The notes below the pieces were generated by a model. That model was not told the DNA's origin, did not search any database, and saw only the letters and a list, made by a program, of their open reading frames with translations. This document shows, one piece after another, positions 1-7,129 of a stretch of DNA of 64,000 nt. The position numbers and the translations under genes are program-made. Source of the DNA: GJ-E10 sp035625725 (GTDB taxonomy: Bacteria; Pseudomonadota; Gammaproteobacteria; Burkholderiales; Burkholderiaceae_F); NCBI GenBank assembly GCA_035625725.1, contig DASPPB010000064.1, positions 1-64,000 on the forward strand, read 5' to 3'. Position 1 is the first letter of the stretch; each line of letters opens with the position of its first letter.

Positions 1-498
1 GAAGACGCCGAAGCCTTCCTGCGGCCGGGTGCGCGTCTTTGGGGACGTAGTTTTGTCGGCTACCGCTGTCTGCAGCACCCTGGGTGGTCGATTTCCGTGC
101 CGGTCACGGTGCGTCTGTTCGGGCAGGCGCTGGTGGCCACACAGCCCATCGCAGCGCTGCAAGCGATTTCGGCCAGCGCGGTGCGCGAGCAAGAGGTGGA
201 AGTAACGCGTGAACCCGGCGGCGTCGTGGCCGCGGCCGAGCAACTCGAAGACCACATCTGCACGCGCTCCGTGGAAGTCGGTCAGCCCATCCCACTCAAT
301 TGCCTGCGTTCGATTCCGGCCGTCGGGCAAGGCGATCAGGTCAAGCTGATCGGCACGGGTACGGGCTTTACGATCAGCACGGACGCCACCGCGCTCGCAA
401 CCGTGGCGGCCGGAGAGGTAGTTCGGGTTCGTACCGAATCGGGCCGAACCCTCTCGGGCATTGCCCGCAAGGGCCGTGTCGTTGAGGTCAGCTTCTAG
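1..498 (+). CDS. flgA: Flagellar P-ring assembly chaperone FlgA, 3' part
   Basis: The frame is open from the first base, so the gene starts left of the window; 165 residues are visible. FlgA is the periplasmic chaperone for P-ring (FlgI) assembly around the flagellar rod. The visible part is the C-terminal SAF-type region: a stretch around 'SVEVGQPIPLNCLRSIP' is followed by the typical ending with 'VVRVRTESGRTLSGIARKG', where the family has a conserved 'G...V.V.....G..v.G.V...G.V.V'. The neighbours flgM and flgN lie just downstream on the same strand, a common flg-cluster order. The signal peptide and N-terminal domain cannot be judged here. Confidence 0.9.
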   Translation, partial: EDAEAFLRPGARLWGRSFVGYRCLQHPGWSISVPVTVRLFGQALVATQPIAALQAISASAVREQEVEVTREPGGVVAAAEQLEDHICTRSVEVGQPIPLNCLRSIPAVGQGDQVKLIGTGTGFTISTDATALATVAAGEVVRVRTESGRTLSGIARKGRVVEVSF

Positions 499-565
499 GC
501 GCGCTCGAGTGGGCCTGCATGGAAACTGTGGCGCCTTGCTGCTACGGAAAAATGCATGGTTGGGC

Positions 566-592
566 TAAAGTTTGCTTTGCGCACGCCGATTC
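566..592 (+). promoter_or_regulatory. Sigma-28 (FliA) promoter for flgM-flgN
   Basis: TAAAGTTT (566-573), 11 bases, then GCCGATTC (585-592). This matches the enteric FliA consensus TAAAGTTT-N11-GCCGATAA at 14 of 16 positions with exact spacing. The flgM start codon is 40 bases past the -10. It makes flgM a late gene, as in other systems where FlgM restrains FliA. Confidence 0.9.
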
Positions 593-631
593 GATGGCAG
601 AATGCTTGAATTGCACCAGGAGATGGTTGCC

Positions 632-937
632 ATGAAGATCACGAACAATTCGCAAGCGCCGAGACCCGCAGCGACGACGGGCTCAGCGCGCGCTGGCGCA
701 AGCACCAAGAGCGCCTCGCTGAAGGGTTCGAGCACGGCCCCCGTCTCTGCCGACACCTCCGCGCGCGTCGGTGCAGTCGATGCGCAGGCTGCACCCTCGG
801 ACATGAGCGCGGCCAAGGTCAACGAAATCTCGGCTGCCATCGCCTCGGGCAGCTATCGGGTCAACGCGAGTGCCGTCGCCGACAAGCTGCTGGCAAATGC
901 CGCGGCACTTGCGGGCGTATCGGGCCAATCGAGCTGA
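632..937 (+). CDS. flgM: Anti-sigma-28 factor FlgM
   Basis: Predicted 101-residue protein. FlgM binds FliA in the cytoplasm and is exported when the hook-basal body is complete, releasing FliA for late genes. The N-terminal half is low-complexity Ala/Ser/Thr-rich, as expected of this intrinsically disordered family. The C-terminal third has the FlgM signature 'SAAKVNEISAAIASGSYRV' followed by 'ADKLL'. The ATG at 632 is chosen over an upstream in-frame start because AGGAGA lies at 618-623, nine bases before it, and because it follows the sigma-28 promoter at a sensible distance. flgN follows after 55 bases. Confidence 0.92.
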   Translation: MKITNNSQAPRPAATTGSARAGASTKSASLKGSSTAPVSADTSARVGAVDAQAAPSDMSAAKVNEISAAIASGSYRVNASAVADKLLANAAALAGVSGQSS

Positions 938-992
938 GCCGTCGCCGGCCCCATCGGCGGCCAGGCGTTTTCCCCAAGGGTTCGAGGACGCA

Positions 993-1382
993 ATGACCTC
1001 GACAGATGAAGCCTCCGGCACTCTGGCCGCCTTGGTCCAGTGCCTAGAAGCCGAATACCGCGCGCTTCTTGCCGAAGACCTCCAGGAGCTTGCGGCCGTA
1101 ATGGCTCGCAAGGAACAGTTGCTTGCGCAGTTCGCAGCGCAATCGCTGGGCCATGGTGGTGCGCAAAGCAACCCAGGGCGCGAGCTGGCGCAGTGCAGAC
1201 AAGCCCTGACGCGCGTGCGCGACTTGACCCAGCGCAATGCACTGGTGCTGGCACCCCGTTCGGCGGCTGTGCGCGCGCGTCTGCGATTTTTGCAGGCAGC
1301 GGTAGGCCGGGCTACCGTGTACGCGGCTGACGGCTCGATCGGCTCGGGGCGATTGCGCGCCTCCTACCCGCAAAGCGCCTAA
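993..1382 (+). CDS. flgN: Flagellar export chaperone FlgN
   Basis: 129 residues, mostly alpha-helical, in the position right after flgM where flgN is found in many proteobacteria. FlgN is the cytoplasmic chaperone for the hook-associated proteins FlgK and FlgL. The sequence 'LAALVQCLEAEYRALLAEDLQ' and 'MARKEQLLAQFA' gives the family's heptad pattern of 'L..LL..E...L...d...L......K..LL..L'. An upstream in-frame start at 870 overlaps flgM and is rejected; the ATG at 993 has a weak purine-rich stretch (GAGGA) just upstream. The assignment rests on synteny plus helical pattern, since FlgN sequences diverge strongly. Confidence 0.8.
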   Translation: MTSTDEASGTLAALVQCLEAEYRALLAEDLQELAAVMARKEQLLAQFAAQSLGHGGAQSNPGRELAQCRQALTRVRDLTQRNALVLAPRSAAVRARLRFLQAAVGRATVYAADGSIGSGRLRASYPQSA

Positions 1383-1400
1383 TCTACCGCCCTGCACAAA

Positions 1401-1422
1401 GCGGGCCGCAGTAGCCGCCCGC
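1401..1422. repeat. Short inverted repeat between convergent flgN and mcp
   Basis: GCGGGC (1401-1406) and GCCCGC (1417-1422) with a 10-base loop, in the 96-base gap between the 3' ends of flgN and the chemoreceptor gene. It could serve as a bidirectional stop, but there is no T-run on either side. Confidence 0.3.
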
Positions 1423-1478
1423 GCGCAGCCCTTGGGTCAACGGCACCAGCGGCTGCGCCCGTGCATCTGCCAGCTCCG

Positions 1479-3296
1479 TCAGAAGTGCTCCCACTCGGCC
1501 GCCTCCGGGGGCGGTGGCCTCGTGGTCGAGGAGCCCGATGGCGCTGCTTTGTCCCGCCGGGTCCGCGCGGCGCCTCCGGGCACTGCCTGGTGCCCTGCCG
1601 CGCTGGCTTGCGGCGCAGATGTTGCGGCTCGCGTCAGCGCCATCGTGCCGACACGCTCGCGTGAGGTGGCCAGCGCCGAGGCAATGGCCCTGCGCGACTC
1701 CTGCTGCCCGACCTGAAAGATGGCAACGGCCTGCGCCAGTTGCGCAGCCTGCTCGCGCAGGCTGGCCGCGGCCGCGGCGCTTTGCTCCACCAGCGCCGCA
1801 TTTTGCTGCGTCATCTTGTCGAGCTGGCTCACTGCGTTGTTGACCAGTCCGATGCCCGAGTTTTGTTCCATTGTGGCCGAGGCAATCTCCCCGAGGAGGT
1901 CGGTGACGCGGCGGACCCGATCGACCAGATCCTTCATCGTATTGCCCGCCTGCGCAACCTGGCGCGAGCCGCTTTCGACCTTCTCGACCGAGTCGGCGAT
2001 CAGACTCTTGATTTCGCGGGCTGCCTGGGCGCTGCGCTGGGCCAGATTGCGTACCTCTCCAGCGACCACGGCAAAGCCTCTGCCTTGCTCTCCGGCGCGG
2101 GCGGCTTCGACCGCCGCATTGAGCGCCAAAATGTTTGTCTGAAACGCGATGCCGTCGATGACACCGATGATCTCCGCGATCTTGCGGCTGCTTGCCTGGA
2201 TCTCGCCCATGGTCTCGACGACCTGCCCAACGGCGTCTCCGCCGCGCCCAGCGACTTCCGAGGCCACAGCGGCCAATTCGTTTGCCTGGCGCGCGGATTC
2301 TGCGTTTTGCTTGACGGTGCTCGAGAGCTGCTCCATGGAGGCCGCGGTCTGCTCCAGGCTGCTGGCCTGCTGTTCCGTGCGTGCCGAAAGATTTTGATTG
2401 CCGGCGGCGATCTGTCCGGAGGCCGCCGCAACCGACTCGACGCCTGCGCGCACGGACGACACAACCTGGCGCAAGGCGAGCACCATGTCGCGCAGAGCCT
2501 GCTGCAGCCGCGTTATCTCGTCGGTGCCTTGAGGCACAAGCTCCGAGCTCAGGTCCCCGCGTGCGACGGCGTCGGCCACGTGGATGGACGTGGCCAGCGG
2601 CCGCGCGATCGAGTGGGCGATACTAACGCCCAGCCACACGGCGAGCGCCAGTCCCGCAAGCGTGAGCGCCGCGATCAACGCCGCGCCGAACTCATAGGTC
2701 GCCTGCTGCTCTCGGGCGATGTCCGCGGAGCCGGAACTCTTCCAGTCGGCCAGCGCGCCAATGGCCTGGCCGGCTGCGGCAAGCGACTGTGCAAAGGCGC
2801 CAAGGGGCAGCGTCGAGGAGCTGAGCCGATCGCCGACGCTCTGCCGGGCGAGCGCACTGCTCAGCTGCTCAACGGCGAGCGCATGCTGCTCGAGCGCAAA
2901 CGAAGCCCGGTTGAACAAATCGCGTCCCACCCCGCCCTCAAAAAGCGGCCGCGCGCCTTCCAACTGCGCCTTGGCCTGCTCGAAGTGACGGTGCGCATTG
3001 GCGAGTAATTCGCCGCGAGTTTTTTCGTCCGTGGCCAGAACGGCAGCCTGCAGCGTGCGAGCGGATTCGTTTACCGCGAACTGTGCGCGCCAGACGAGGG
3101 TCAGGCCGCGCAGATCCCCGGCAAAGCCCTGTTGCGAGCGCGCGTTCATGCGCGCGGCACTGAGCAGGCCGACGGCACCGATCAGCGAGCCGATCAGCGC
3201 CAGACAAAGAAAGGCGACAAACAGGCGCTGGAACAACGACAGGCGGCCGAGCAGATTCGACATGGCCGGGGCGCCGCGGGCGGGTTCCTCGCGCAC
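1479..3296 (-). CDS. Methyl-accepting chemotaxis protein (Tar/Tsr type)
   Basis: 605 residues. It is a membrane chemoreceptor that controls CheA through CheW. Membrane segments lie at about residues 25-47 and 204-226 around a helical periplasmic domain of about 155 residues. A HAMP domain follows (about 226-280), then the coiled signalling domain with the hallmark tip 'IDGIAFQTNILALNAAVEAA' near 380-400. The Glu/Gln-rich helices around 305-330 and 470-520 carry the methylation pattern. The last residues are 'EWEHF', like the NWETF tail that tethers CheR and CheB. The start may be the GTG at 3296 or the ATG at 3263; neither has a strong ribosome site. It directly follows cheW at the end of the flhB-fliA operon. 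The ligand is unknown. Confidence 0.93.
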   Translation of the reverse strand: MREEPARGAPAMSNLLGRLSLFQRLFVAFLCLALIGSLIGAVGLLSAARMNARSQQGFAGDLRGLTLVWRAQFAVNESARTLQAAVLATDEKTRGELLANAHRHFEQAKAQLEGARPLFEGGVGRDLFNRASFALEQHALAVEQLSSALARQSVGDRLSSSTLPLGAFAQSLAAAGQAIGALADWKSSGSADIAREQQATYEFGAALIAALTLAGLALAVWLGVSIAHSIARPLATSIHVADAVARGDLSSELVPQGTDEITRLQQALRDMVLALRQVVSSVRAGVESVAAASGQIAAGNQNLSARTEQQASSLEQTAASMEQLSSTVKQNAESARQANELAAVASEVAGRGGDAVGQVVETMGEIQASSRKIAEIIGVIDGIAFQTNILALNAAVEAARAGEQGRGFAVVAGEVRNLAQRSAQAAREIKSLIADSVEKVESGSRQVAQAGNTMKDLVDRVRRVTDLLGEIASATMEQNSGIGLVNNAVSQLDKMTQQNAALVEQSAAAAASLREQAAQLAQAVAIFQVGQQESRRAIASALATSRERVGTMALTRAATSAPQASAAGHQAVPGGAARTRRDKAAPSGSSTTRPPPPEAAEWEHF

Positions 3297-3304
3297 TGGG
3301 GCGG

Positions 3305-3808
3305 CTACGCCGCCACCTCGCCCACCAGCGCGAGCTCGGGGCCGGCCATGAGCTTGTCGATGTCGATGAGCACGACCATGCGGCTCTGGTCGCCCGAGCC
3401 CACCACGCCCAGCCCGGTGACAAAGTTGGAGTCCAGCGTCGAGCGAAATGCGGGCACTTCCTTGACCTGCGCCGCCTCCAGTTCCAGCACATCGCTCACG
3501 GAATCGACCACGGCGCCCACGATTCGCCCGCCCAGATTCAGAATGATCGCGACCGTGAAGGCATCGAACCGCGCCTCTCCGAGTCGAAAAATCATGCGCA
3601 GATCGACGATCGGCACGATGACGCCGCGCAGGTTGATGACGCCCTTGACGACCGCCGGGGCGCCGGCGATTTTGGTCACCGCGTCATAGCCGCGAATCTC
3701 CTGGACTTTCAGGATGTCAATGCCGTATTCCTCGCCACCGAGGCGGAACGTGAGATATTCCTTGGCACGCACCGAACGCGCCGCATCAAAACGCTCCATC
3801 ACACCCAT
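3305..3808 (-). CDS. cheW: Chemotaxis coupling protein CheW
   Basis: 167 residues. CheW links chemoreceptors to the kinase CheA in polar arrays. The fold is recognisable from 'EYLTFRLGGEEYGIDILKVQ', 'VKGVINLRGVIVPIVDLR' and 'VGAVVDSVSDVLEL', the conserved beta-barrel segments that contact receptor and CheA. It lies between fliA (162 bases upstream) and the chemoreceptor gene (9 bases downstream), so receptor and coupler are co-expressed. cheA, cheR and cheB are not nearby and must be elsewhere in the genome if the pathway is complete. Confidence 0.96.
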   Translation of the reverse strand: MGVMERFDAARSVRAKEYLTFRLGGEEYGIDILKVQEIRGYDAVTKIAGAPAVVKGVINLRGVIVPIVDLRMIFRLGEARFDAFTVAIILNLGGRIVGAVVDSVSDVLELEAAQVKEVPAFRSTLDSNFVTGLGVVGSGDQSRMVVLIDIDKLMAGPELALVGEVAA

Positions 3809-3937
3809 GTCGAGCTCCGAAAAAATCTCGCACTGCTCCGCGCACCGCGGCCCGAGTCGTTATTTCGGCAAGAATCGCACGGACCCGACGTCGAGCGTTC
3901 GCCCGAATTCGGTCGCTTTTGTGCCGCTTCTCCCATC

Positions 3938-3960
3938 GTGCCGGTGGCTGCGACCGGCAC
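3938..3960. repeat. Inverted repeat downstream of fliA
   Basis: GTGCCGGT (3938-3945) and ACCGGCAC (3953-3960), an 8-bp perfect stem with a 7-base loop, just after the fliA stop in the 161-base fliA-cheW gap. No T-run follows on the minus strand. It may attenuate or stabilise the mRNA rather than fully terminate it. Confidence 0.5.
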
Positions 3961-3969
3961 CGGCGGCGC

Positions 3970-4704
3970 CTACCAGCTCTTGAGTTTCGCGCGCAGGCGT
4001 GAGACGGCCTGGCTGTGGAGCTGGCACACGCGCGATTCGGTGACTCCCATGACGGCACCGATTTCGCGCAGATTCATGTCCTGCTCGTAGTACATGCTCA
4101 TCAGGAGCTTTTCACGCTCCGGAAGGTCCTCGATGGCTGCTACGAGGGCGGTCCGAAAACGTTTGTCGCGCAAGATCTCGAGGGGCTCACCGCCGGTCTG
4201 CGCGACGTGTCTTTCCAAGTAATCGTCGTTGTCGTTGCCGCTACCCAGGTCATCGAAATACACAAGCTGCGCGCCGCGCGCATCGCTGAGCAGTTCCTGG
4301 TAGGCGGAGACGGACAAGTTGAGTTCCTGCGCAATCTCCGACTCCTGCGGCGCGCGCTGCAACCGCTGCTCGAGGCGGTGAATGGCGTTTTCGATGTCGC
4401 GCTGGCTCTTGCGCGCCGAGCGCGGCAGCCAGTCGCTGGCGCGCAACTCGTCGAGCATCGACCCGCGGATCCGGCTGGCCGCGTAGACCTCGAACTGGGT
4501 GCCTTGCGACTCTTCGAAGCGGTTGACCGCGTCCATCAGGCCGATCATGCCCGCCTGAATCATGTCGTCGAGTTCTACGTTGGCAGGTAACTTGGCAATC
4601 ATCTGGTGCGCGATGCGGCGCACCAAAGGGGCGTATTGCTTGACGTAATCTTGCTGTCGCTCGATCGTGCCGCGCGCGTTGTACACGAAGGCGTCGTTTT
4701 TCAA
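3970..4704 (-). CDS. fliA: Flagellar sigma factor FliA (sigma-28)
   Basis: 244 residues. FliA directs RNA polymerase to late flagellar promoters. Region 2 is seen in 'YAPLVRRIAHQMIAKLP' and 'DDMIQAGMIGLMDAVNRFE', followed by 'EVYAASRIRGSMLDELR'. Region 4 is near the C-terminus with the helix-turn-helix 'NLREIGAVMGVTESRVCQLH'. I place the start at the TTG at 4704: GGAGA lies 7 bases upstream and the TTG overlaps the flhG stop (TTGA), giving a normal family length; the longer frame from 4734 is less likely. The TTG and the overlap suggest coupled, limited translation. The sigma-28 promoter upstream of flhB implies positive autoregulation. Confidence 0.96.
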   Translation of the reverse strand: MKNDAFVYNARGTIERQQDYVKQYAPLVRRIAHQMIAKLPANVELDDMIQAGMIGLMDAVNRFEESQGTQFEVYAASRIRGSMLDELRASDWLPRSARKSQRDIENAIHRLEQRLQRAPQESEIAQELNLSVSAYQELLSDARGAQLVYFDDLGSGNDNDDYLERHVAQTGGEPLEILRDKRFRTALVAAIEDLPEREKLLMSMYYEQDMNLREIGAVMGVTESRVCQLHSQAVSRLRAKLKSW

Positions 4705-5468
4705 GACACATTCTCCACGGGTCGATGCCGGCAACGGCGCTCGCTCGTGCCCATCCCAGCGGGTGGCAGCGCTTCGGCGGCGAGCAACGTCGCGCCGAAG
4801 TGGCGTTGCGCGATCGCAGCCATTGCCGACAAAAGCCTACCCGCGGCGGCCTCCCCCATACCCAGAAAAAGAAGGCGAAAAGTGTCGATCTCCGCTTCAC
4901 TTACGGCCATGCGAACCGCGGTCAGCACCGCGGCACTGGCGTCGGCGTTGTGCAGGATGGGGACGAGGGCCTCGCGCGGTCGCACGGACTGCGGCAAATG
5001 GCGCAGCCAGGCCACGCGCCCGGCGGGCAGCAGCAAGACGGTCTGCCGCATCTCGGAGGCCACGGATTCGAGCGCGGCGGCGACACGTGCGGCGTGATGC
5101 TCGTCGGCAGCCGCCCGGTCCAGCGCGCGCGCCGCGGGCAGCACCCAGAGCTCCGGCACCGCCCGCACGCAGGTATCGGCGATTGCGCAGTCACCTGCCA
5201 GTACATGCTCGAGGTCATAGCGCAGGCGCAAGCCCAGCGGCAGACCGACCTGGCTGCGCGCCGCATCGATGACCAGGGTCGCGCCGTCGTGCGCGGCCAA
5301 ATCGCGCACGCGATCGGCCAGGGCCTGGGCGTGCATCGCGCACCGTACCGTGGGCTGCAGCACCAATTGCCAGCGCAGGGCGCGCCGGTTAAAGAGTCTG
5401 CGCAGCCCGCTCGCCTGATCTTCCGATGCAGCGCCGCATTGCGGCGCGCACGCCCGCGTCTCAGGCAA
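4701..5468 (-). CDS. flhG: FlhG/FleN-like protein with no recognisable P-loop
   Basis: 255 residues, between flhF and fliA exactly where flhG (a MinD-like ATPase limiting flagellar number and stimulating FlhF GTPase) is found. The N-terminus keeps the FlhF-activating motif 'DQASGLRRL' (residues 17-25). The segment after it, where the family has a KGGVGKT-type Walker A, reads 'LVLQPTVRCAMHAQALADRV', with no Gly-Lys-Thr. Later parts keep a MinD-like outline ('ATLVIDAARS', 'LVPILHNADA'). It begins with TTG, overlaps the end of flhF by 8 bases with GGAG upstream, and its stop overlaps the fliA start. The frame is intact. It may be a non-ATPase partner of FlhF. Confidence 0.75.
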   Translation of the reverse strand: MPETRACAPQCGAASEDQASGLRRLFNRRALRWQLVLQPTVRCAMHAQALADRVRDLAAHDGATLVIDAARSQVGLPLGLRLRYDLEHVLAGDCAIADTCVRAVPELWVLPAARALDRAAADEHHAARVAAALESVASEMRQTVLLLPAGRVAWLRHLPQSVRPREALVPILHNADASAAVLTAVRMAVSEAEIDTFRLLFLGMGEAAAGRLLSAMAAIAQRHFGATLLAAEALPPAGMGTSERRCRHRPVENVS

Positions 5469-7071
5469 GGAGCGCTCCTCGGCCCGACAATGCCTTCATC
5501 TCAGCAGCCCCGAGACGGAAAGCGGCGCCGAATGGTTTGAGCGCGATGTGCGCGAGCAACGGGGGGTTGCCCGGATGCCAGTCCTCGGGAACGCGCTGGC
5601 CGTTGGTCAATCCGAGCAGGGGCATCTGGAAGCGCAGGACCGCGTCGAGCGCGCCACCGATGCGCGCCGCTTCGTCGATTTTCGTAAGAACCGCACCCTG
5701 CGAGCTGTCCACGCGCCAGGCGCGCGCCACCTCGTCGAGCGTCTCGGCGTGCGAGGCCGCGTTCACAAGCAGCACGCGACCGATCTTCTGGTCCATAAAA
5801 CGCACTTCTTCGATCATCGCCAGCATCTCCGCCAAGCGCTGGTCGCGCTGCGAGACCCCGCAGGTGTCGATCAGGATCTGACGCTTGCCCGACATCGAGG
5901 CGAGCAGATCCCGCAGGCTGACGGCATCGTGGGTGTTGTGGACCGGCACGCCCAAAATGCGCCCGTAGCTGCGCAGCTGTTCGTGCCCGCCGATCCGATA
6001 CGAGTCGAGTGTGACCAGGCCCAGGGCGCTCGCACCATGGCGCACAACGAAGCGGGCGGCGAGCTTGGCAATGGTCGTGGTCTTGCCCACGCCGGTGGGA
6101 CCGACCAGCGCGATGGCGCCGGGCTGAAACAGGGGATTGTCCGCATCGGCAGGACAGCGTACGTGCCGGGCAATGACGGCCTGCAGCCACTTGTCCACAT
6201 CCTGGGGTTCGAGCGTTGCGGGGACGACTTCGCTGATTCGGCGCGCAAGTTCCGGCGAGAAACCCGACATGAGCAGCCGCGTCAACGCTTGACGGGCCGC
6301 TTCCAGGGTGCCCGCGTCTCCATCCCGATTTGCGCCCGGGGCCGGTGCGGTAGCGATCTTCGTCTCCAGGTTCGAAATGCGATCGGACAGCGCCGAACGC
6401 AGCGATTGGAGCTCGGCCATCACGCGCGCGTCGGTGAGCGACGCGCTCGTGGACGCCGGCACCTGCTCGCCCGCCGGCGCTGCCTCGCGTGCATCGGCGC
6501 CCGTCGTGGCTGTGCGCGGGCCGGCAGGCGTGGCTCCCGTCGTTGCCGCGCGCGCCGCCGGCGGCGCGGGCGCGGCTGCGTTGCGCGCATCGGCGTCCTC
6601 GCCCGCAGACTGATCAGCCGCCGCCAATCGTGAGGGTCGCCTGCGGAAGACAGCCGGTGGCACAGCCTGGCTCGCGCCGCCGTCCGCAGCCAAAGGGCCC
6701 GCCGATCCCACGGCCGGGTCCTGTTCCTTGGCGACGGCGGCGTACATCGCCGCTCCGTCGAGGCGCGGCGTGTTCATCGTCGATTGCCGGCGAATGAATT
6801 CCTGGAAGGACTCGGGCGCGGCGCGCCGCGGGGCGGGCGCCCCCGGCCGCTCGGCCCCGGTCTCGTTGGGCCGCGACCGCGTCTCACGCGCGCCAGCCGC
6901 AGCCAGGTCCTCGACCAAGGCGCGCATCTGCCCGTGTTCGGCCGCAATGATCTCTACTTTCCCGGCGGCCGTGCGTCGGTTCGACAAGATAACCGCTTCG
7001 GCCCCGAGCTCCTTGCGGATTTTCTCCAGCGCTTCGCGTGCGCTGGTTGCAACGTAGCGTCTAAATCCCAT
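5461..7071 (-). CDS. flhF: Flagellar biosynthesis GTPase FlhF
   Basis: 536 residues. FlhF is an SRP-family GTPase that marks the pole and recruits early flagellar parts. The N-terminal 'MGFRRYVATSAREALEKIRK' is the family's basic B domain. Residues about 60-250 are a long Ala/Pro/Thr-rich linker. The NG domain follows: Walker A 'GPTGVGKT' (324-331), 'TLDSYRIGGHEQL', the G3 loop 'DTCGVSQRD' (most SRP GTPases have DTAG) and 'TKIDEA' for guanine recognition. It lies 58 bases after flhA and overlaps flhG by 8 bases, so flhA-F-G-fliA is one transcription unit. Confidence 0.95.
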   Translation of the reverse strand: MGFRRYVATSAREALEKIRKELGAEAVILSNRRTAAGKVEIIAAEHGQMRALVEDLAAAGARETRSRPNETGAERPGAPAPRRAAPESFQEFIRRQSTMNTPRLDGAAMYAAVAKEQDPAVGSAGPLAADGGASQAVPPAVFRRRPSRLAAADQSAGEDADARNAAAPAPPAARAATTGATPAGPRTATTGADAREAAPAGEQVPASTSASLTDARVMAELQSLRSALSDRISNLETKIATAPAPGANRDGDAGTLEAARQALTRLLMSGFSPELARRISEVVPATLEPQDVDKWLQAVIARHVRCPADADNPLFQPGAIALVGPTGVGKTTTIAKLAARFVVRHGASALGLVTLDSYRIGGHEQLRSYGRILGVPVHNTHDAVSLRDLLASMSGKRQILIDTCGVSQRDQRLAEMLAMIEEVRFMDQKIGRVLLVNAASHAETLDEVARAWRVDSSQGAVLTKIDEAARIGGALDAVLRFQMPLLGLTNGQRVPEDWHPGNPPLLAHIALKPFGAAFRLGAAEMKALSGRGALLA

Positions 7072-7129
7072 GCTTGTCTCCTAACCTGGCCTTCGCCTTA
7101 TCCCCGCTCGCGCGTCCGCTGTCGCGGCA

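Noticed and set aside
1740..3008. 422-residue plus-strand open frame inside the chemoreceptor gene
   Set aside because: Antisense shadow of a well-supported gene; Arg/Asp/Gly-rich, no ribosome site.
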